Origin: DT-110 sp030148525
GTDB lineage: Bacteria; Bacteroidota; Bacteroidia; Chitinophagales; Saprospiraceae
Direction: 5' to 3'
DNA length: 64,000 bases
Assembly (NCBI GenBank): GCA_965227445.1
Contig: OZ245751.1
Location: 992,001 to 1,056,000, forward strand
The position numbers and the translations under genes were made by a program. This document shows, in pieces, positions 27,153-36,438 of this stretch. Under the pieces are notes generated by a model. That model was not told the origin of the DNA. It was given only the letters and a program-made list of their open reading frames with translations, and did not search any database. Position 1 is the first letter of the stretch. Each line of letters starts with the position of its first letter.

Positions 27153-30100
27153 ATGAAGAAATCTAATAAAAATGATATCTGGATCGGAGTGGACCAACTG
27201 AACAATGATTCAGCCTTCCAGGAAGCGACTACGCAAGAGTTCAAAGAACTGCCCATCGTCGATGATCTGGCAGATGATAATACGCTGGACACGGGTGCCA
27301 GCCGTCGGGATTTCCTGAAGTACCTGGGCTTTGGCCTGGGCGCAGCTACCCTGGCTGCCGGTTGTGATATCCCCGTAAAAAATGCCCTTCCCTACGTCGT
27401 GAAGCCCGATACCATTGTGCCGGGAGTTGCTACGTACTTTGCCTCTACCTTTGTACAGGGTGGTGATTACTGCCCGGTACTGGTCAAGACGCGCGAAGGT
27501 CGCCCCATTAAAGTGGAAGGAAACAGCCTTTCCTCCATCACCAACGGTGGTACCAGTGCACGTGCCCAGGCCAGTGTGCTAAGCCTGTACGACACCAGCC
27601 GCATCGACGGTCCCTACGAGGTACAGGATGGGAAATACGGCAACGATACCAAGATGACCTGGGAGCAACTCGACGAAGCAGTTGGTTCCGGCATTAACAG
27701 TAATAGCACCATCCGCATTGTTGCCAACACTATTATGAGTCCGACTACTAAAAAAGCGGTAGCGGATTTTCAGGCAGCGTATCCCAATGCGGAATTAGTT
27801 ATGTACGATCCCGTTTCCAGCTCAGCTATGCTGGAGGCAAACGAGGCTTGCTTCGGCGAAGCTGTCATCCCGGCTTATCACTTCGACAAGGCGGATGTCA
27901 TCGTCAGCTTTGACGCCGATTTTCTCGGTACCTGGATTTCCCCGGTCGAATACGCGCGTCAGTATGCGAAAAATCGCCGCATCACCGATGTCGAGAATGC
28001 CAAAATGTCGCACCACGTACAGGTGGAGAGCCACATGACGCTGACCGGCTCCAATGCTGATAACCGCATACTGGTAAAGCCTTCTCAAGTAGGTGCTGCC
28101 ATTGTAGCCCTGTACAATGAGGTTGCCGGTCTGACGGGAAGTTCAAAAGTAAACGGTCCGGCTCTGTCGGGTGAGCAGGCGGCTAAATTCCGCAGCATCG
28201 CTCAGGAGCTGGCCGACAACCGCGGCGCCTCTTTGGTTGTCAGTGGTTCTAATAACTACGGCGAGCAGGTGCTGATCAACGGTATCAATGCCATGCTCGA
28301 CAACTACGGTTCGACTATCGACTTCGCCAATGCATCTATGCAGCGCCAGGGTAGCGACCGCGCTATTCAAAACCTGCTGCGTCAGATGAATGCCGGGCAG
28401 GTCGAAGCCGTCTTTTTCATGGACGGTACTAACCCGGCCTTTGATATTCCCAATGCCGGGCAGTTCGCTACGGCTCTGGCCAAGGTGCCGACCCGGGTAT
28501 ACATGGGGATTGCGCCAAATGAAACTGCTATGCTGTGCAGCCATCTGGCACCCGCTAACCACTACCTGGAAAGCTGGGGTGATGTGGAAGCCAAGCGCGG
28601 TCACTACTCCCTGGTTCAACCGACTATTGCTCCGCTGTTCGATACACGCCAGGCCGAAGAAAGTCTGCTGCGCTGGGCAGGTGCCGGCTCTTTAAATAGT
28701 GAAGCTGAACAGCCCATGTACGAATACGTACAGGCACACTGGGAAGAAACGCTCTTTCCGCAGCAGTCACAATTTGCTACTTTCCGCGCATTCTGGGACA
28801 GTGCATTGCACGATGGTGTCTTTGAGATGCCCCAGCCCATGCGCACCGAATACGCTTTTGGTGGTGATGCCGCCCGCGCCGCCTCGCAGGTTCGCAAACC
28901 AGCCAATAGCGAACTGGAGATCTCCTTTTTTGAAACGGTCAATATCGGTAGCGGACAATACGCCAGTAACCCCTGGTTGCTGGAGATGCCCGATCCGGTT
29001 ACCCGTACTACCTGGGGTAACCACCTGGCAGTACCCGTGAAATGGGACGGTGGAAACGAATTTACCTCTTATAAAAACCTGAACGGTCGCGAGCTCTACG
29101 GACAGGCTGACTTTGTCGAAGTAACTGCTAACGGAGCAACCCAAAAGGTGCCCGTCATCCGTCAGTTTGGACAAATGGAAGGCACCGTTGGTCTGGCCAT
29201 CGGCTTTGGTCGCACGACCACCGGGAAAATGGGGAAAGCCCTGGGTAACTCCGTAGGTGTGAATGCCTACCCGATGTTGACTGTTGATGGCAACGGCAAT
29301 ACGCAGTACTACGCAACGGATGCCGCTGTTTCCGACAAGGTCGGAACGGAAGATGAATTCGCTTGTGTACAGTACCACCACACCATGGGGGTTACGGGAG
29401 TTGATCCAAAGACTAATGAAGAGATCAACGTCGATGAAAAGACAATCATGACCCTCGGTGAAGGTTACCAGGGAGGATTGACGAACCGTTCCATCATTTA
29501 TCAGGCCAACGTACGGGAGCTGGAAGAACTCAAGCACCACATCGACGAAAAACGGGCGGAAGCACAGGAACTGAACGAACACACGCTGTATCCGTACGAA
29601 GAGTACAAAGAAAAGTACTACGAGCAAGGCCACCACTGGGGCATGCACGTCGATCTGAATGCATGTATCGGCTGTGGCGCCTGCCAGGTGGCTTGCGTTG
29701 CGGAAAACAACGTACCCGTAGTTGGTAAAAAAGAGGTATCACGCCACCACGAAATGACCTGGTTGCGGATTGATCGCTACTTCTACGGTGATTACGAAAA
29801 TCCCAACGTGGTTTACCAACCGATGATGTGCCAGCACTGCGACAATGCTCCTTGTGAGAACGTTTGTCCGGTTGCAGCCACCAACCACAGCTCGGAGGGT
29901 CTGAACCAAATGACCTACAACCGCTGTATCGGTACGCGCTATTGCGCAAACAACTGCCCTTACAAAGTGCGTCGCTTCAACTGGTACGACTACACCACGG
30001 CGGATATTTTCCCGGCCAACGAGGTAGACGTAGCTAACGAAGACGTACCATACGGAGCAGATAACCTGACGCGGATGGTGCTGAACCCCGATGTTACCGT

Positions 30101-30395
30101 ACGCTCACGCGGGGTGATCGAGAAGTGCAGCTTCTGCGTACAGCGCATTCAGGAGGGTAAGTTGACCGCTAAGCGCGAAGGGCGCTCACTGCGCGACCAG
30201 GACGTGAAAACGGCTTGTCAGACAGCTTGTCCTACCGGAGCTATCGTCTTTGGTGATCAGAACAATAAAAAAGGTCTGTTGGCTGAGCGTATGGAGAATC
30301 CGCTCAACTATCTGGTGTTGGAAGAGATCAACACCCAGACAGCAGTAAATTATACGGCTAAGGTGAACAACCGTCACGAAGAGTTGGACGCCTAA
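27153..30395 (+). CDS. actB: ACIII iron-sulfur subunit ActB
   Basis: 1080 residues. A Tat-type motif (SRRDFLKYLG, about residue 50) is followed by a hydrophobic stretch ending in Cys. Residues about 75-800 are a molybdopterin-oxidoreductase-like domain; the family member in Rhodothermus lacks the cofactor. The C-terminal ferredoxin-like part has four cysteine clusters (CIGCGACQVACVAEN, CQHCDNAPCENVCPV, CIGTRYCANNCPY, CSFCVQRI with CQTACPTGA), fitting three 4Fe-4S and one 3Fe-4S centre. Together with ActC it forms the core of the menaquinol:acceptor oxidoreductase, facing the periplasm. Confidence 0.96.
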   Translation: MKKSNKNDIWIGVDQLNNDSAFQEATTQEFKELPIVDDLADDNTLDTGASRRDFLKYLGFGLGAATLAAGCDIPVKNALPYVVKPDTIVPGVATYFASTFVQGGDYCPVLVKTREGRPIKVEGNSLSSITNGGTSARAQASVLSLYDTSRIDGPYEVQDGKYGNDTKMTWEQLDEAVGSGINSNSTIRIVANTIMSPTTKKAVADFQAAYPNAELVMYDPVSSSAMLEANEACFGEAVIPAYHFDKADVIVSFDADFLGTWISPVEYARQYAKNRRITDVENAKMSHHVQVESHMTLTGSNADNRILVKPSQVGAAIVALYNEVAGLTGSSKVNGPALSGEQAAKFRSIAQELADNRGASLVVSGSNNYGEQVLINGINAMLDNYGSTIDFANASMQRQGSDRAIQNLLRQMNAGQVEAVFFMDGTNPAFDIPNAGQFATALAKVPTRVYMGIAPNETAMLCSHLAPANHYLESWGDVEAKRGHYSLVQPTIAPLFDTRQAEESLLRWAGAGSLNSEAEQPMYEYVQAHWEETLFPQQSQFATFRAFWDSALHDGVFEMPQPMRTEYAFGGDAARAASQVRKPANSELEISFFETVNIGSGQYASNPWLLEMPDPVTRTTWGNHLAVPVKWDGGNEFTSYKNLNGRELYGQADFVEVTANGATQKVPVIRQFGQMEGTVGLAIGFGRTTTGKMGKALGNSVGVNAYPMLTVDGNGNTQYYATDAAVSDKVGTEDEFACVQYHHTMGVTGVDPKTNEEINVDEKTIMTLGEGYQGGLTNRSIIYQANVRELEELKHHIDEKRAEAQELNEHTLYPYEEYKEKYYEQGHHWGMHVDLNACIGCGACQVACVAENNVPVVGKKEVSRHHEMTWLRIDRYFYGDYENPNVVYQPMMCQHCDNAPCENVCPVAATNHSSEGLNQMTYNRCIGTRYCANNCPYKVRRFNWYDYTTADIFPANEVDVANEDVPYGADNLTRMVLNPDVTVRSRGVIEKCSFCVQRIQEGKLTAKREGRSLRDQDVKTACQTACPTGAIVFGDQNNKKGLLAERMENPLNYLVLEEINTQTAVNYTAKVNNRHEELDA

Positions 30396-30409
30396 AGACC
30401 ATTATCGGC

Positions 30410-30440
30410 CGCGGGGCATTGTCGGATACAAAGCCCCGCG
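30410..30440 (+). terminator. intercistronic hairpin between actB and actC
   Basis: CGCGGGGC (30410-30417) pairs with GCCCCGCG (30433-30440) around a 15-nt loop. There is no T-tract, so it is more likely an attenuator or RNA-stability element than a full terminator. Confidence 0.5.
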
Positions 30441-30487
30441 CCCTCATTGTATAAATAATGCCTTACGGCAAAAAATAAACAGGAATA

Positions 30488-31903
30488 ATGAGTGCATCCG
30501 TATCTCCGATTCGCGAACCGTTGGTAACGGGCGGAAAAACGTACCACGATATTACGGAAGATATCTGCTCCCCGACGGAGCGCACCCCTTCCACGGCCTG
30601 GGTTTTGGCCTTTATCGTCTCGGTGACGGGTCTGGCGTTTTACGTTTTTTGCGTAGCCTGGACTGTTTGGAATGGTATTGGTACCTGGAACCTGAACCGT
30701 ACCATTGGTTGGGGTTGGGACATTACCAACTTCGTTTGGTGGGTTGGTATCGGTCACGCCGGTACCCTGATCTCCGCGATTTTGTTGCTGTTCCGTCAGA
30801 AGTGGCGTACCGGGGTTAACCGGGCAGCGGAGGCGATGACGATCTTCGCCGTTATCTGTGCCGGTCAGTTTCCGCTAATTCACATGGGACGTCTGTGGTT
30901 GGCCTTCTTCATCTTCCCGTACCCAAATACACGGGGTCCGCTGTGGGTAAACTTTAACTCACCACTCTTGTGGGATGTTTTCGCCATCTCGACCTACTTT
31001 ACGGTATCCCTTTTATTCTGGTATACGGGGCTGGTGCCAGACTTTGCGACGGTTCGCGACCGGGCAAAGGGCATTCGCCGTCGCGTGTACAACTTTTTGG
31101 CCTTCGGCTGGACTGGTTCTGCCAAGCACTGGCAGCGTTGGGAATCACTCTCTTTGATCCTGGCCGGTCTGGCAACACCTCTGGTACTTTCGGTACACAC
31201 CATCGTATCTTTTGACTTCGCCACTTCGGTTATTCCCGGCTGGCACACCACCATCTTCCCGCCTTATTTCGTTGCGGGAGCTATTTTCTCCGGCTTCGCC
31301 ATGGTGCAAACCCTGATGCTGATCACCCGGAAGGTGCTCAATTTGCAGGACTATATTACCCTGGAGCACATTGAAAGTATGAATAAGGTTATCCTGGCGA
31401 CGGGTACTATTGTGGGGGTTGCGTACCTCACGGAGCTCTTTATCGCCTGGTATTCCGGATATATTTACGAGCAATTCGCCTTCTACAACCGCGTGCTCGG
31501 GCCGTATTATTGGTCGTACATCGGTATGATGTCGTGTAACGTGCTGTCACCGCAGATTTTTTGGTGGCGCAAGCTCCGGCGCAGCGTGTTAGTAACCTTC
31601 GTGATGTCCATCTTCGTGAACATCGGTATGTGGTTTGAGCGCTTCGTGATTATCGCTACGACACTGGCCCGTGACTACCTGCCATCGAGCTGGTCGTACT
31701 ATACGCCTACCTGGGTGGAGATCGGCCTGTTCATCGGAACGATCGGGTTATTCTTTACGTGCTTCCTCATCTTTACGCGCGTTGCTCCCGTAGTAGCGAT
31801 TGCGGAGATCAAATCGATCTTGAAAGATGCCGGTGACCAGTACGTTGGTCCCGAAGTAGCCCGTAAGAAAGCTGAATCAACCGCGGCTACGGACACTCAT
31901 TAA
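30488..31903 (+). CDS. actC: ACIII membrane subunit ActC (NrfD family)
   Basis: 471 residues with about ten transmembrane helices, of the NrfD/PsrC polysulfide-reductase membrane family (WWVGIGHAGTLISAILLLFRQKW, SLLFWYTGLVPDFATVRD, SVHTIVSFDFATSVIPGWHTTIFPPYFVAGA in pieces). ActC binds and oxidises menaquinol, and proton translocation has been proposed for it. It resembles actF, both belonging to the same fold. It lies 92 bp downstream of actB, with a hairpin between, and 42 bp before actD. Confidence 0.95.
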   Translation: MSASVSPIREPLVTGGKTYHDITEDICSPTERTPSTAWVLAFIVSVTGLAFYVFCVAWTVWNGIGTWNLNRTIGWGWDITNFVWWVGIGHAGTLISAILLLFRQKWRTGVNRAAEAMTIFAVICAGQFPLIHMGRLWLAFFIFPYPNTRGPLWVNFNSPLLWDVFAISTYFTVSLLFWYTGLVPDFATVRDRAKGIRRRVYNFLAFGWTGSAKHWQRWESLSLILAGLATPLVLSVHTIVSFDFATSVIPGWHTTIFPPYFVAGAIFSGFAMVQTLMLITRKVLNLQDYITLEHIESMNKVILATGTIVGVAYLTELFIAWYSGYIYEQFAFYNRVLGPYYWSYIGMMSCNVLSPQIFWWRKLRRSVLVTFVMSIFVNIGMWFERFVIIATTLARDYLPSSWSYYTPTWVEIGLFIGTIGLFFTCFLIFTRVAPVVAIAEIKSILKDAGDQYVGPEVARKKAESTAATDTH

Positions 31904-31945
31904 TCTGGAAAACTAAAGACAACAACCAATCAACGCGCGAACGAT

Positions 31946-32476
31946 ATGAAAACATATAATAAAGAAGTGCTGTACGGTTTGTACGAGGATGAACAAGTGA
32001 TGCTGAAAGCCATTCGCGAGGCCAAGGCACAGCACCTCGAAATCTGGGATGTTTTTTGTCCATTTCCCGTACACGGTCTCGACAATGCGTTGGGCCTGTC
32101 GGAAAGCCGCTTGCACATCAGTGGATTCGTCTATGGTGCCATCGGCGCACTACTAGGTTTTGGTTTCATGACCTGGGTATTCACCAGGGACTGGCCCATC
32201 ATTTTTGGCGGTAAGCCTTACTTTTCGGCGCCAGCCTTCATTCCGATCACCTTTGAGTTAACGGTACTCTTTGCATCCGTCGGGATGGTAGTGACCTTTT
32301 ACACTATTTGCGGAATGGGACCCGGTGTACTGAATCCGACCCTGGACGACCGGATTACCGATGACAAGTTTTGCATCGCATTTGATACGACCAATACTAC
32401 TGAGGAAGAGCAGGACAAACTGAGGTCTTTTCTGAGTGGTTCCGGTGCCGCCGAAGTCGATAGCAAAAACATTTAA
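31946..32476 (+). CDS. actD: ACIII subunit ActD (DUF3341)
   Basis: 176 residues: a soluble N-terminal part (YGLYEDEQVMLKAIREAK, DVFCPFPVHGLDNALGL), two membrane helices (about 63-83 and 95-120) and a C-tail. This is the DUF3341/ActD pattern, a small membrane subunit of ACIII. It is 42 bp after actC and 41 bp before actE. Confidence 0.93.
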   Translation: MKTYNKEVLYGLYEDEQVMLKAIREAKAQHLEIWDVFCPFPVHGLDNALGLSESRLHISGFVYGAIGALLGFGFMTWVFTRDWPIIFGGKPYFSAPAFIPITFELTVLFASVGMVVTFYTICGMGPGVLNPTLDDRITDDKFCIAFDTTNTTEEEQDKLRSFLSGSGAAEVDSKNI

Positions 32477-32517
32477 GCCCCGTGCGCAAACACGTTGATT
32501 CGATAAAAATCAGACAC

Positions 32518-33414
32518 ATGCAACAAGTAAAATATATACTCTTCACGCTGGTAGCCATTGTGGTGCTGAACGCCTGTTCACCAGCCGACGGAGATTTTGC
32601 CGGTAGCGAGTACATGCCCGATATGGGCCACTCCATTGCCTACGAGGCCAATGTGTATACCGACTACTCCCTGAATACCTGGGAAGATGCATCAACTATT
32701 CCCTATCGCCAGGGTGCGATAGCTAAAGAACCCGTAACTGGTACTGTTCCCCGTGGATACGCCGGCGCCTACTTTTCCGATATCGAGCGTCGTGAAGAGA
32801 TCATGGCCATGCTCAATGGAGAGGATGGTGTGAACAGCATCAATGTGCCCGTCAACGGGAGTGTTCCGTACTACTACGAGGACACCGAAGAGGAGCGTAC
32901 CCGTGCCATTGCAGAGGTTACTGAAAATCCATTTCCGATCACGGAAGCAGGCCTGGCAAAAGGCGAAGAATTGTACAACATCTTCTGTGGTATCTGCCAC
33001 GGAGAAGCCGGTAACGGTTTAGGGTATATTGCTAATCCCGACGAAAACCCTAATTATAAGTACCCCGCTGCTCCCGCCAACTTCCTGCTGGAAGAGTTCA
33101 TTAATGCGTCTAATGGCCGTTATTACCATTCGATTATGTATGGTAAGAACGTAATGGGTGCTTACAAGGACAAGATCTCCTACGAAGAACGCTGGCAGGT
33201 AATCCACTGGATACGCCACCTGCAAGCCGAAGAACTGGATAAAGAATACAGCGAAGATGCCAATACACTGAATCCCGAGTTCGGTACACCCATGTCGCAA
33301 ATGAGCCGGATGGCCAGTGCGGCGACCGATATGGAACCCACCATGGCGCCTGCCCAAGAGGCCCCAGCTGAGGAGGGTGACCACGGTAGTGATGACCATA
33401 GCAGTGGTCATTAA
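32518..33414 (+). CDS. actE: ACIII lipoprotein cytochrome c subunit ActE
   Basis: 298 residues from the ATG at 32518, chosen because it gives a lipoprotein signal ending VVLNAC. One heme site (CGICH, in EELYNIFCGICHGEAGNGLGYI) and a distal Met candidate in the usual cytochrome c region. ActE is the monoheme lipid-anchored subunit of ACIII. The C-terminal tail is acidic and His-rich (EEGDHGSDDHSSGH), which may bind metal or be a flexible interaction tail. Confidence 0.93.
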   Translation: MQQVKYILFTLVAIVVLNACSPADGDFAGSEYMPDMGHSIAYEANVYTDYSLNTWEDASTIPYRQGAIAKEPVTGTVPRGYAGAYFSDIERREEIMAMLNGEDGVNSINVPVNGSVPYYYEDTEEERTRAIAEVTENPFPITEAGLAKGEELYNIFCGICHGEAGNGLGYIANPDENPNYKYPAAPANFLLEEFINASNGRYYHSIMYGKNVMGAYKDKISYEERWQVIHWIRHLQAEELDKEYSEDANTLNPEFGTPMSQMSRMASAATDMEPTMAPAQEAPAEEGDHGSDDHSSGH

Positions 33415-33463
33415 TCAGTAATTTGGAAATCAATTCGCAGCTAACAAACAATAAAGCATACTA

Positions 33464-34750
33464 ATGAACCAATTCACCTTCGAGGCTCGACAAAAAACTG
33501 TGCTGATCGGGTTCATGATACTGGGCCTGCTTTGCCTGGGAATCTCCTACTTCGCTGATGCGGGAGTTCCGTTTCACACCCGATTCTGGACGAATTATCT
33601 GCATAACACGGTGTTTTTCACCGGTATTGCTTTTATGTCTTTGTTCATTCTGTCGGCCTTTACGACGTCCTGGGCAGGATGGTACGTTAACATGAAGCGG
33701 GTGTGGGAGGCTTTTTCTTCCTTTATGATACCTGGCCTCATCCTCTTACTGGTGGTCATCATCGGTATTTGGGGGCACTTCCATCACCTGTACCATTGGA
33801 CCGACGCCGAGGATGTTGCCAACGACCCCATCCTTTCCGGTAAAAGTGGTTTCCTGAATAAAACCTGGTATACATTCGGAACCCTGATCATTGTCGGTCT
33901 GTGGATCTTTTTCTACCAGCGTATCCGCTCCCTCTCGGTGGCAGAAGACAAAGAAGGTCGCGGACTAAAAGATGGATTCAAACACCACAAAAAAATTCGC
34001 ATCTGGTCGGCAGCCTTTTTGCCTATCGCCGGATTCTCCAGTGCGGCCGTTATTTGGCAGTGGGTGATGTCGCTGGATGCACACTGGTATTCTACACTGT
34101 TCGCCTGGTATACGGGAGCAAGCTGGTTTGTAGCCGCTATGGCACTGACCATTATGCTCATGATCTATCTGAAAGGGAAGGGATACTTCACCAATATAAC
34201 CGCGGATCACTTCCACGATATGGGTAAGTTTCTTTTTGGATTCAGCATTTTCTGGACCTATTTGTGGTTCAGCCAATTCATGCTGATCTGGTACGGAAAC
34301 ATTGGAGAAGAAACGGTTTACTTCCAGGAGCGTATGCAACACTATCCGTTTTTGTTCTACGCAAACCTGGGACTGAACTTTATTCTGCCATTTTTCGTAC
34401 TGATGCGCAACGATACGAAACGCAAGTACGGTACTATATTTACCGCTTCTTTGTTGGTGTTCATCGGTCACTGGCTGGATTTCTTCCTGATGATCAAGCC
34501 GGGTGCACGTCATACTGCTATGGAAGCAATGCACCACGCAGGTGATCACGCTGAGGAAGCAGCTCACAGTGTCGGTTTTGCCATGGGCTTTACCATTCCC
34601 GGTTTGCTGGAATTCGGTATTATGCTCGGATTTTTGGCTGGGTTCCTGTACATGGTCTTCACGACCTTAAGCAAGGCGCAACTGGTACCTACTAATGACC
34701 CCTATGTCGGGGAAGCAGGCCATCACCACGTATGGCCTTATATAGACTGA
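33464..34750 (+). CDS. actF: ACIII membrane subunit ActF
   Basis: 428 residues, about ten transmembrane helices, NrfD-like fold related to ActC. It is typically annotated as quinol:cytochrome c oxidoreductase quinone-binding subunit 2. Landmarks include HTRFWTNYLHNTVFFTGIAF, WGHFHHLYHWTD and FQERMQHYPFLFYANLGLNF. A short HAGDHAEEAAHSVG loop near residue 350 echoes the His/acidic segments in neighbouring subunits. It is the last act gene, 95 bp before coxB. Confidence 0.94.
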   Translation: MNQFTFEARQKTVLIGFMILGLLCLGISYFADAGVPFHTRFWTNYLHNTVFFTGIAFMSLFILSAFTTSWAGWYVNMKRVWEAFSSFMIPGLILLLVVIIGIWGHFHHLYHWTDAEDVANDPILSGKSGFLNKTWYTFGTLIIVGLWIFFYQRIRSLSVAEDKEGRGLKDGFKHHKKIRIWSAAFLPIAGFSSAAVIWQWVMSLDAHWYSTLFAWYTGASWFVAAMALTIMLMIYLKGKGYFTNITADHFHDMGKFLFGFSIFWTYLWFSQFMLIWYGNIGEETVYFQERMQHYPFLFYANLGLNFILPFFVLMRNDTKRKYGTIFTASLLVFIGHWLDFFLMIKPGARHTAMEAMHHAGDHAEEAAHSVGFAMGFTIPGLLEFGIMLGFLAGFLYMVFTTLSKAQLVPTNDPYVGEAGHHHVWPYID

Positions 34751-34760
34751 TTCTAAATAA
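34742..34760. promoter_or_regulatory. ATAGA-N5-TCTAAATAA motif at the actF/coxB junction
   Basis: ATAGA (34742-34746), CTGAT, TCTAAATAA (34752-34760), overlapping the actF stop codon and 86 bp before coxB. One mismatch to the palindrome upstream of actA. A weak candidate for an internal regulatory site. Confidence 0.3.
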
Positions 34761-34845
34761 GGCGGCATTTCAGACAACCAGCAATCAAAGGATGCCTCTT
34801 AACTGTATTTTAGGTAATTGAAACTGACATAAAAGTACAAGCATA

Positions 34846-36351
34846 ATGACCGCATTACTTGCCATCATAAGCGTTATCCTAATCGCGATCATCGCGGTGC
34901 AAATCGGTAAAGTAACCGAGCTTGCCGGGAAAATCCGTGGTGAGGAGGAAATGGAAGATATTGGCAATCGTCGTCAATCATATTATATGATCATCTTCCT
35001 GGTAGTCTTCCTGCTCGGAGGTGTTATCTCTGCCATTTACTACCGGAACTACATGTTCGGTTTCGGTATACCGTCCGCTTCGGAACACGGAATAACTCTG
35101 GACCGCCTGTTCAGTATTACCTTGTTCTTCACCGGGATCGTATTCGTTATTACACACATTCTTTTGTTTTACTTCGCCTATAAATACCGTGCCCAGAAGG
35201 GACGGCAGGCTAAGTACATTCCGCACGATAACAAACTGGAGATTGTCTGGACCGTTATACCGGCTATCGTTATGACCTTTCTGGTTGTCGGTGGACTGGA
35301 TGCCTGGAATGAGGTAATGGCCGATGTGGATCCCGAAGAGGAATTCATGGAGATCGAGGCTACCGGATTCCAGTTCGGTTGGCAGATTCGCTACCCCGGT
35401 GAGGACGGAAAGATCGGTGAAAAGAATTACCAACTGATCAGCGGAACGAATCCCCTCGGACAGAACTGGGAAGACGAGAAAAACCTCGACGACTTCCTGC
35501 CTACTGAAATTGTTTTGCCTGTCGGCAAAAAAGTTCGGGTGCGGATCACGTCTCGTGATGTGTTACACAACTTTTATCTGCCGCATTTCCGTGTGAAGAT
35601 GGATGCTGTACCCGGGATCCCCACCTATTTCGTGTTTACACCTAACAAGACTACGGAGCAAATGCGGCAGGAACTGCGTAAATTTCCGGAGTACAACGAG
35701 TTGAGTGACCCAACCGACCCGGAACTGGGGATGTTGTGGGAGAACTTCGACTACGAACTGGCTTGTGCTGAACTTTGCGGGCGCGGACACTATTCCATGC
35801 GCGTACCCGTGCGGATTGTTTCCGAAGAGGAATATCTGGCCTGGACGGAAACCCAGAGTTCTTATTATATGTCAACCATCCGCGGTTCGGAGAGTGATCC
35901 GTGGAATGATCGGCTGTTTGATTTTGAGGTGGAAGAGCGCAAAGCGGAATTCAATGACCAATTAGAAGCAGCTATTGAGGGTGCTGATACTGCCCGGCAG
36001 TCACTAGAGCTCCAATACGTAGGCTTTGAAACGGGCTCCGCCGAGCTGACCAGCATGTCTCAGTACGAGCTGGACTATGTAGCGGAAGCTTTGAACAACC
36101 GTCCCGGACTTCGGGTTGAACTGGCGGGACACACCGATAATACCGGAGGTACTGATTCTAACCAGTCTCTTTCACAGGCCCGTGCTGAAGCAGTAATGAA
36201 TTATCTGGTTGACAAGGGGATTCCTGAAAGTCGATTGGTAGCCCGAGGCTACGGAGCCTCCCAACCGGTTGACACCAACGATACGGATGCCGGACGCGAA
36301 GCAAATCGGCGCACCGAAATTCGCATTCTATCCGTAGGTAGCGCTTCCTGA
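34846..36351 (+). CDS. coxB: cytochrome c oxidase subunit II fused to an OmpA peptidoglycan-binding domain
   Basis: 501 residues. Helices at about 2-20, 46-66 and 88-112, and one at about 131-153, precede the periplasmic cupredoxin domain. The CuA ligands are complete: His241 in DVLHNFYLPHF, and Cys307, Cys311, His315 and Met318 in CAELCGRGHYSM, with Glu309 between the cysteines. After the cupredoxin and a linker (about 345-385), residues about 388-497 form an OmpA C-terminal domain: VGFETGSAEL, GHTDNTGG with Asp431, NQSLSQARAEAV with Asn439 and Arg446, GYGASQPV and NRRTEIRI. The residues that contact diaminopimelate in OmpA are conserved, so this oxidase may be anchored to peptidoglycan. No stop or frameshift separates the two domains. 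Confidence 0.95.
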   Translation: MTALLAIISVILIAIIAVQIGKVTELAGKIRGEEEMEDIGNRRQSYYMIIFLVVFLLGGVISAIYYRNYMFGFGIPSASEHGITLDRLFSITLFFTGIVFVITHILLFYFAYKYRAQKGRQAKYIPHDNKLEIVWTVIPAIVMTFLVVGGLDAWNEVMADVDPEEEFMEIEATGFQFGWQIRYPGEDGKIGEKNYQLISGTNPLGQNWEDEKNLDDFLPTEIVLPVGKKVRVRITSRDVLHNFYLPHFRVKMDAVPGIPTYFVFTPNKTTEQMRQELRKFPEYNELSDPTDPELGMLWENFDYELACAELCGRGHYSMRVPVRIVSEEEYLAWTETQSSYYMSTIRGSESDPWNDRLFDFEVEERKAEFNDQLEAAIEGADTARQSLELQYVGFETGSAELTSMSQYELDYVAEALNNRPGLRVELAGHTDNTGGTDSNQSLSQARAEAVMNYLVDKGIPESRLVARGYGASQPVDTNDTDAGREANRRTEIRILSVGSAS

Positions 36352-36369
36352 TCGGATCGGCTACTTAAC

Positions 36370-36391
36370 GGAAAAGCCTTTTTGCTTTTCC
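36370..36391 (+). terminator. intercistronic hairpin between coxB and coxA
   Basis: GGAAAAGC (36370-36377), loop CTTTTT, GCTTTTCC (36384-36391). A short A/T-rich stem without a T-tract, possibly an RNA-processing or attenuation element. Confidence 0.4.
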
Positions 36392-36438
36392 ACTGTGCAC
36401 TAGTAAATGATGAACATAATAAATAAACCTCTGGCGTA

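Noticed and set aside
28767..29648. 293-residue minus-strand frame opposite actB
   Set aside because: Antisense shadow; the plus strand carries a complete actB.
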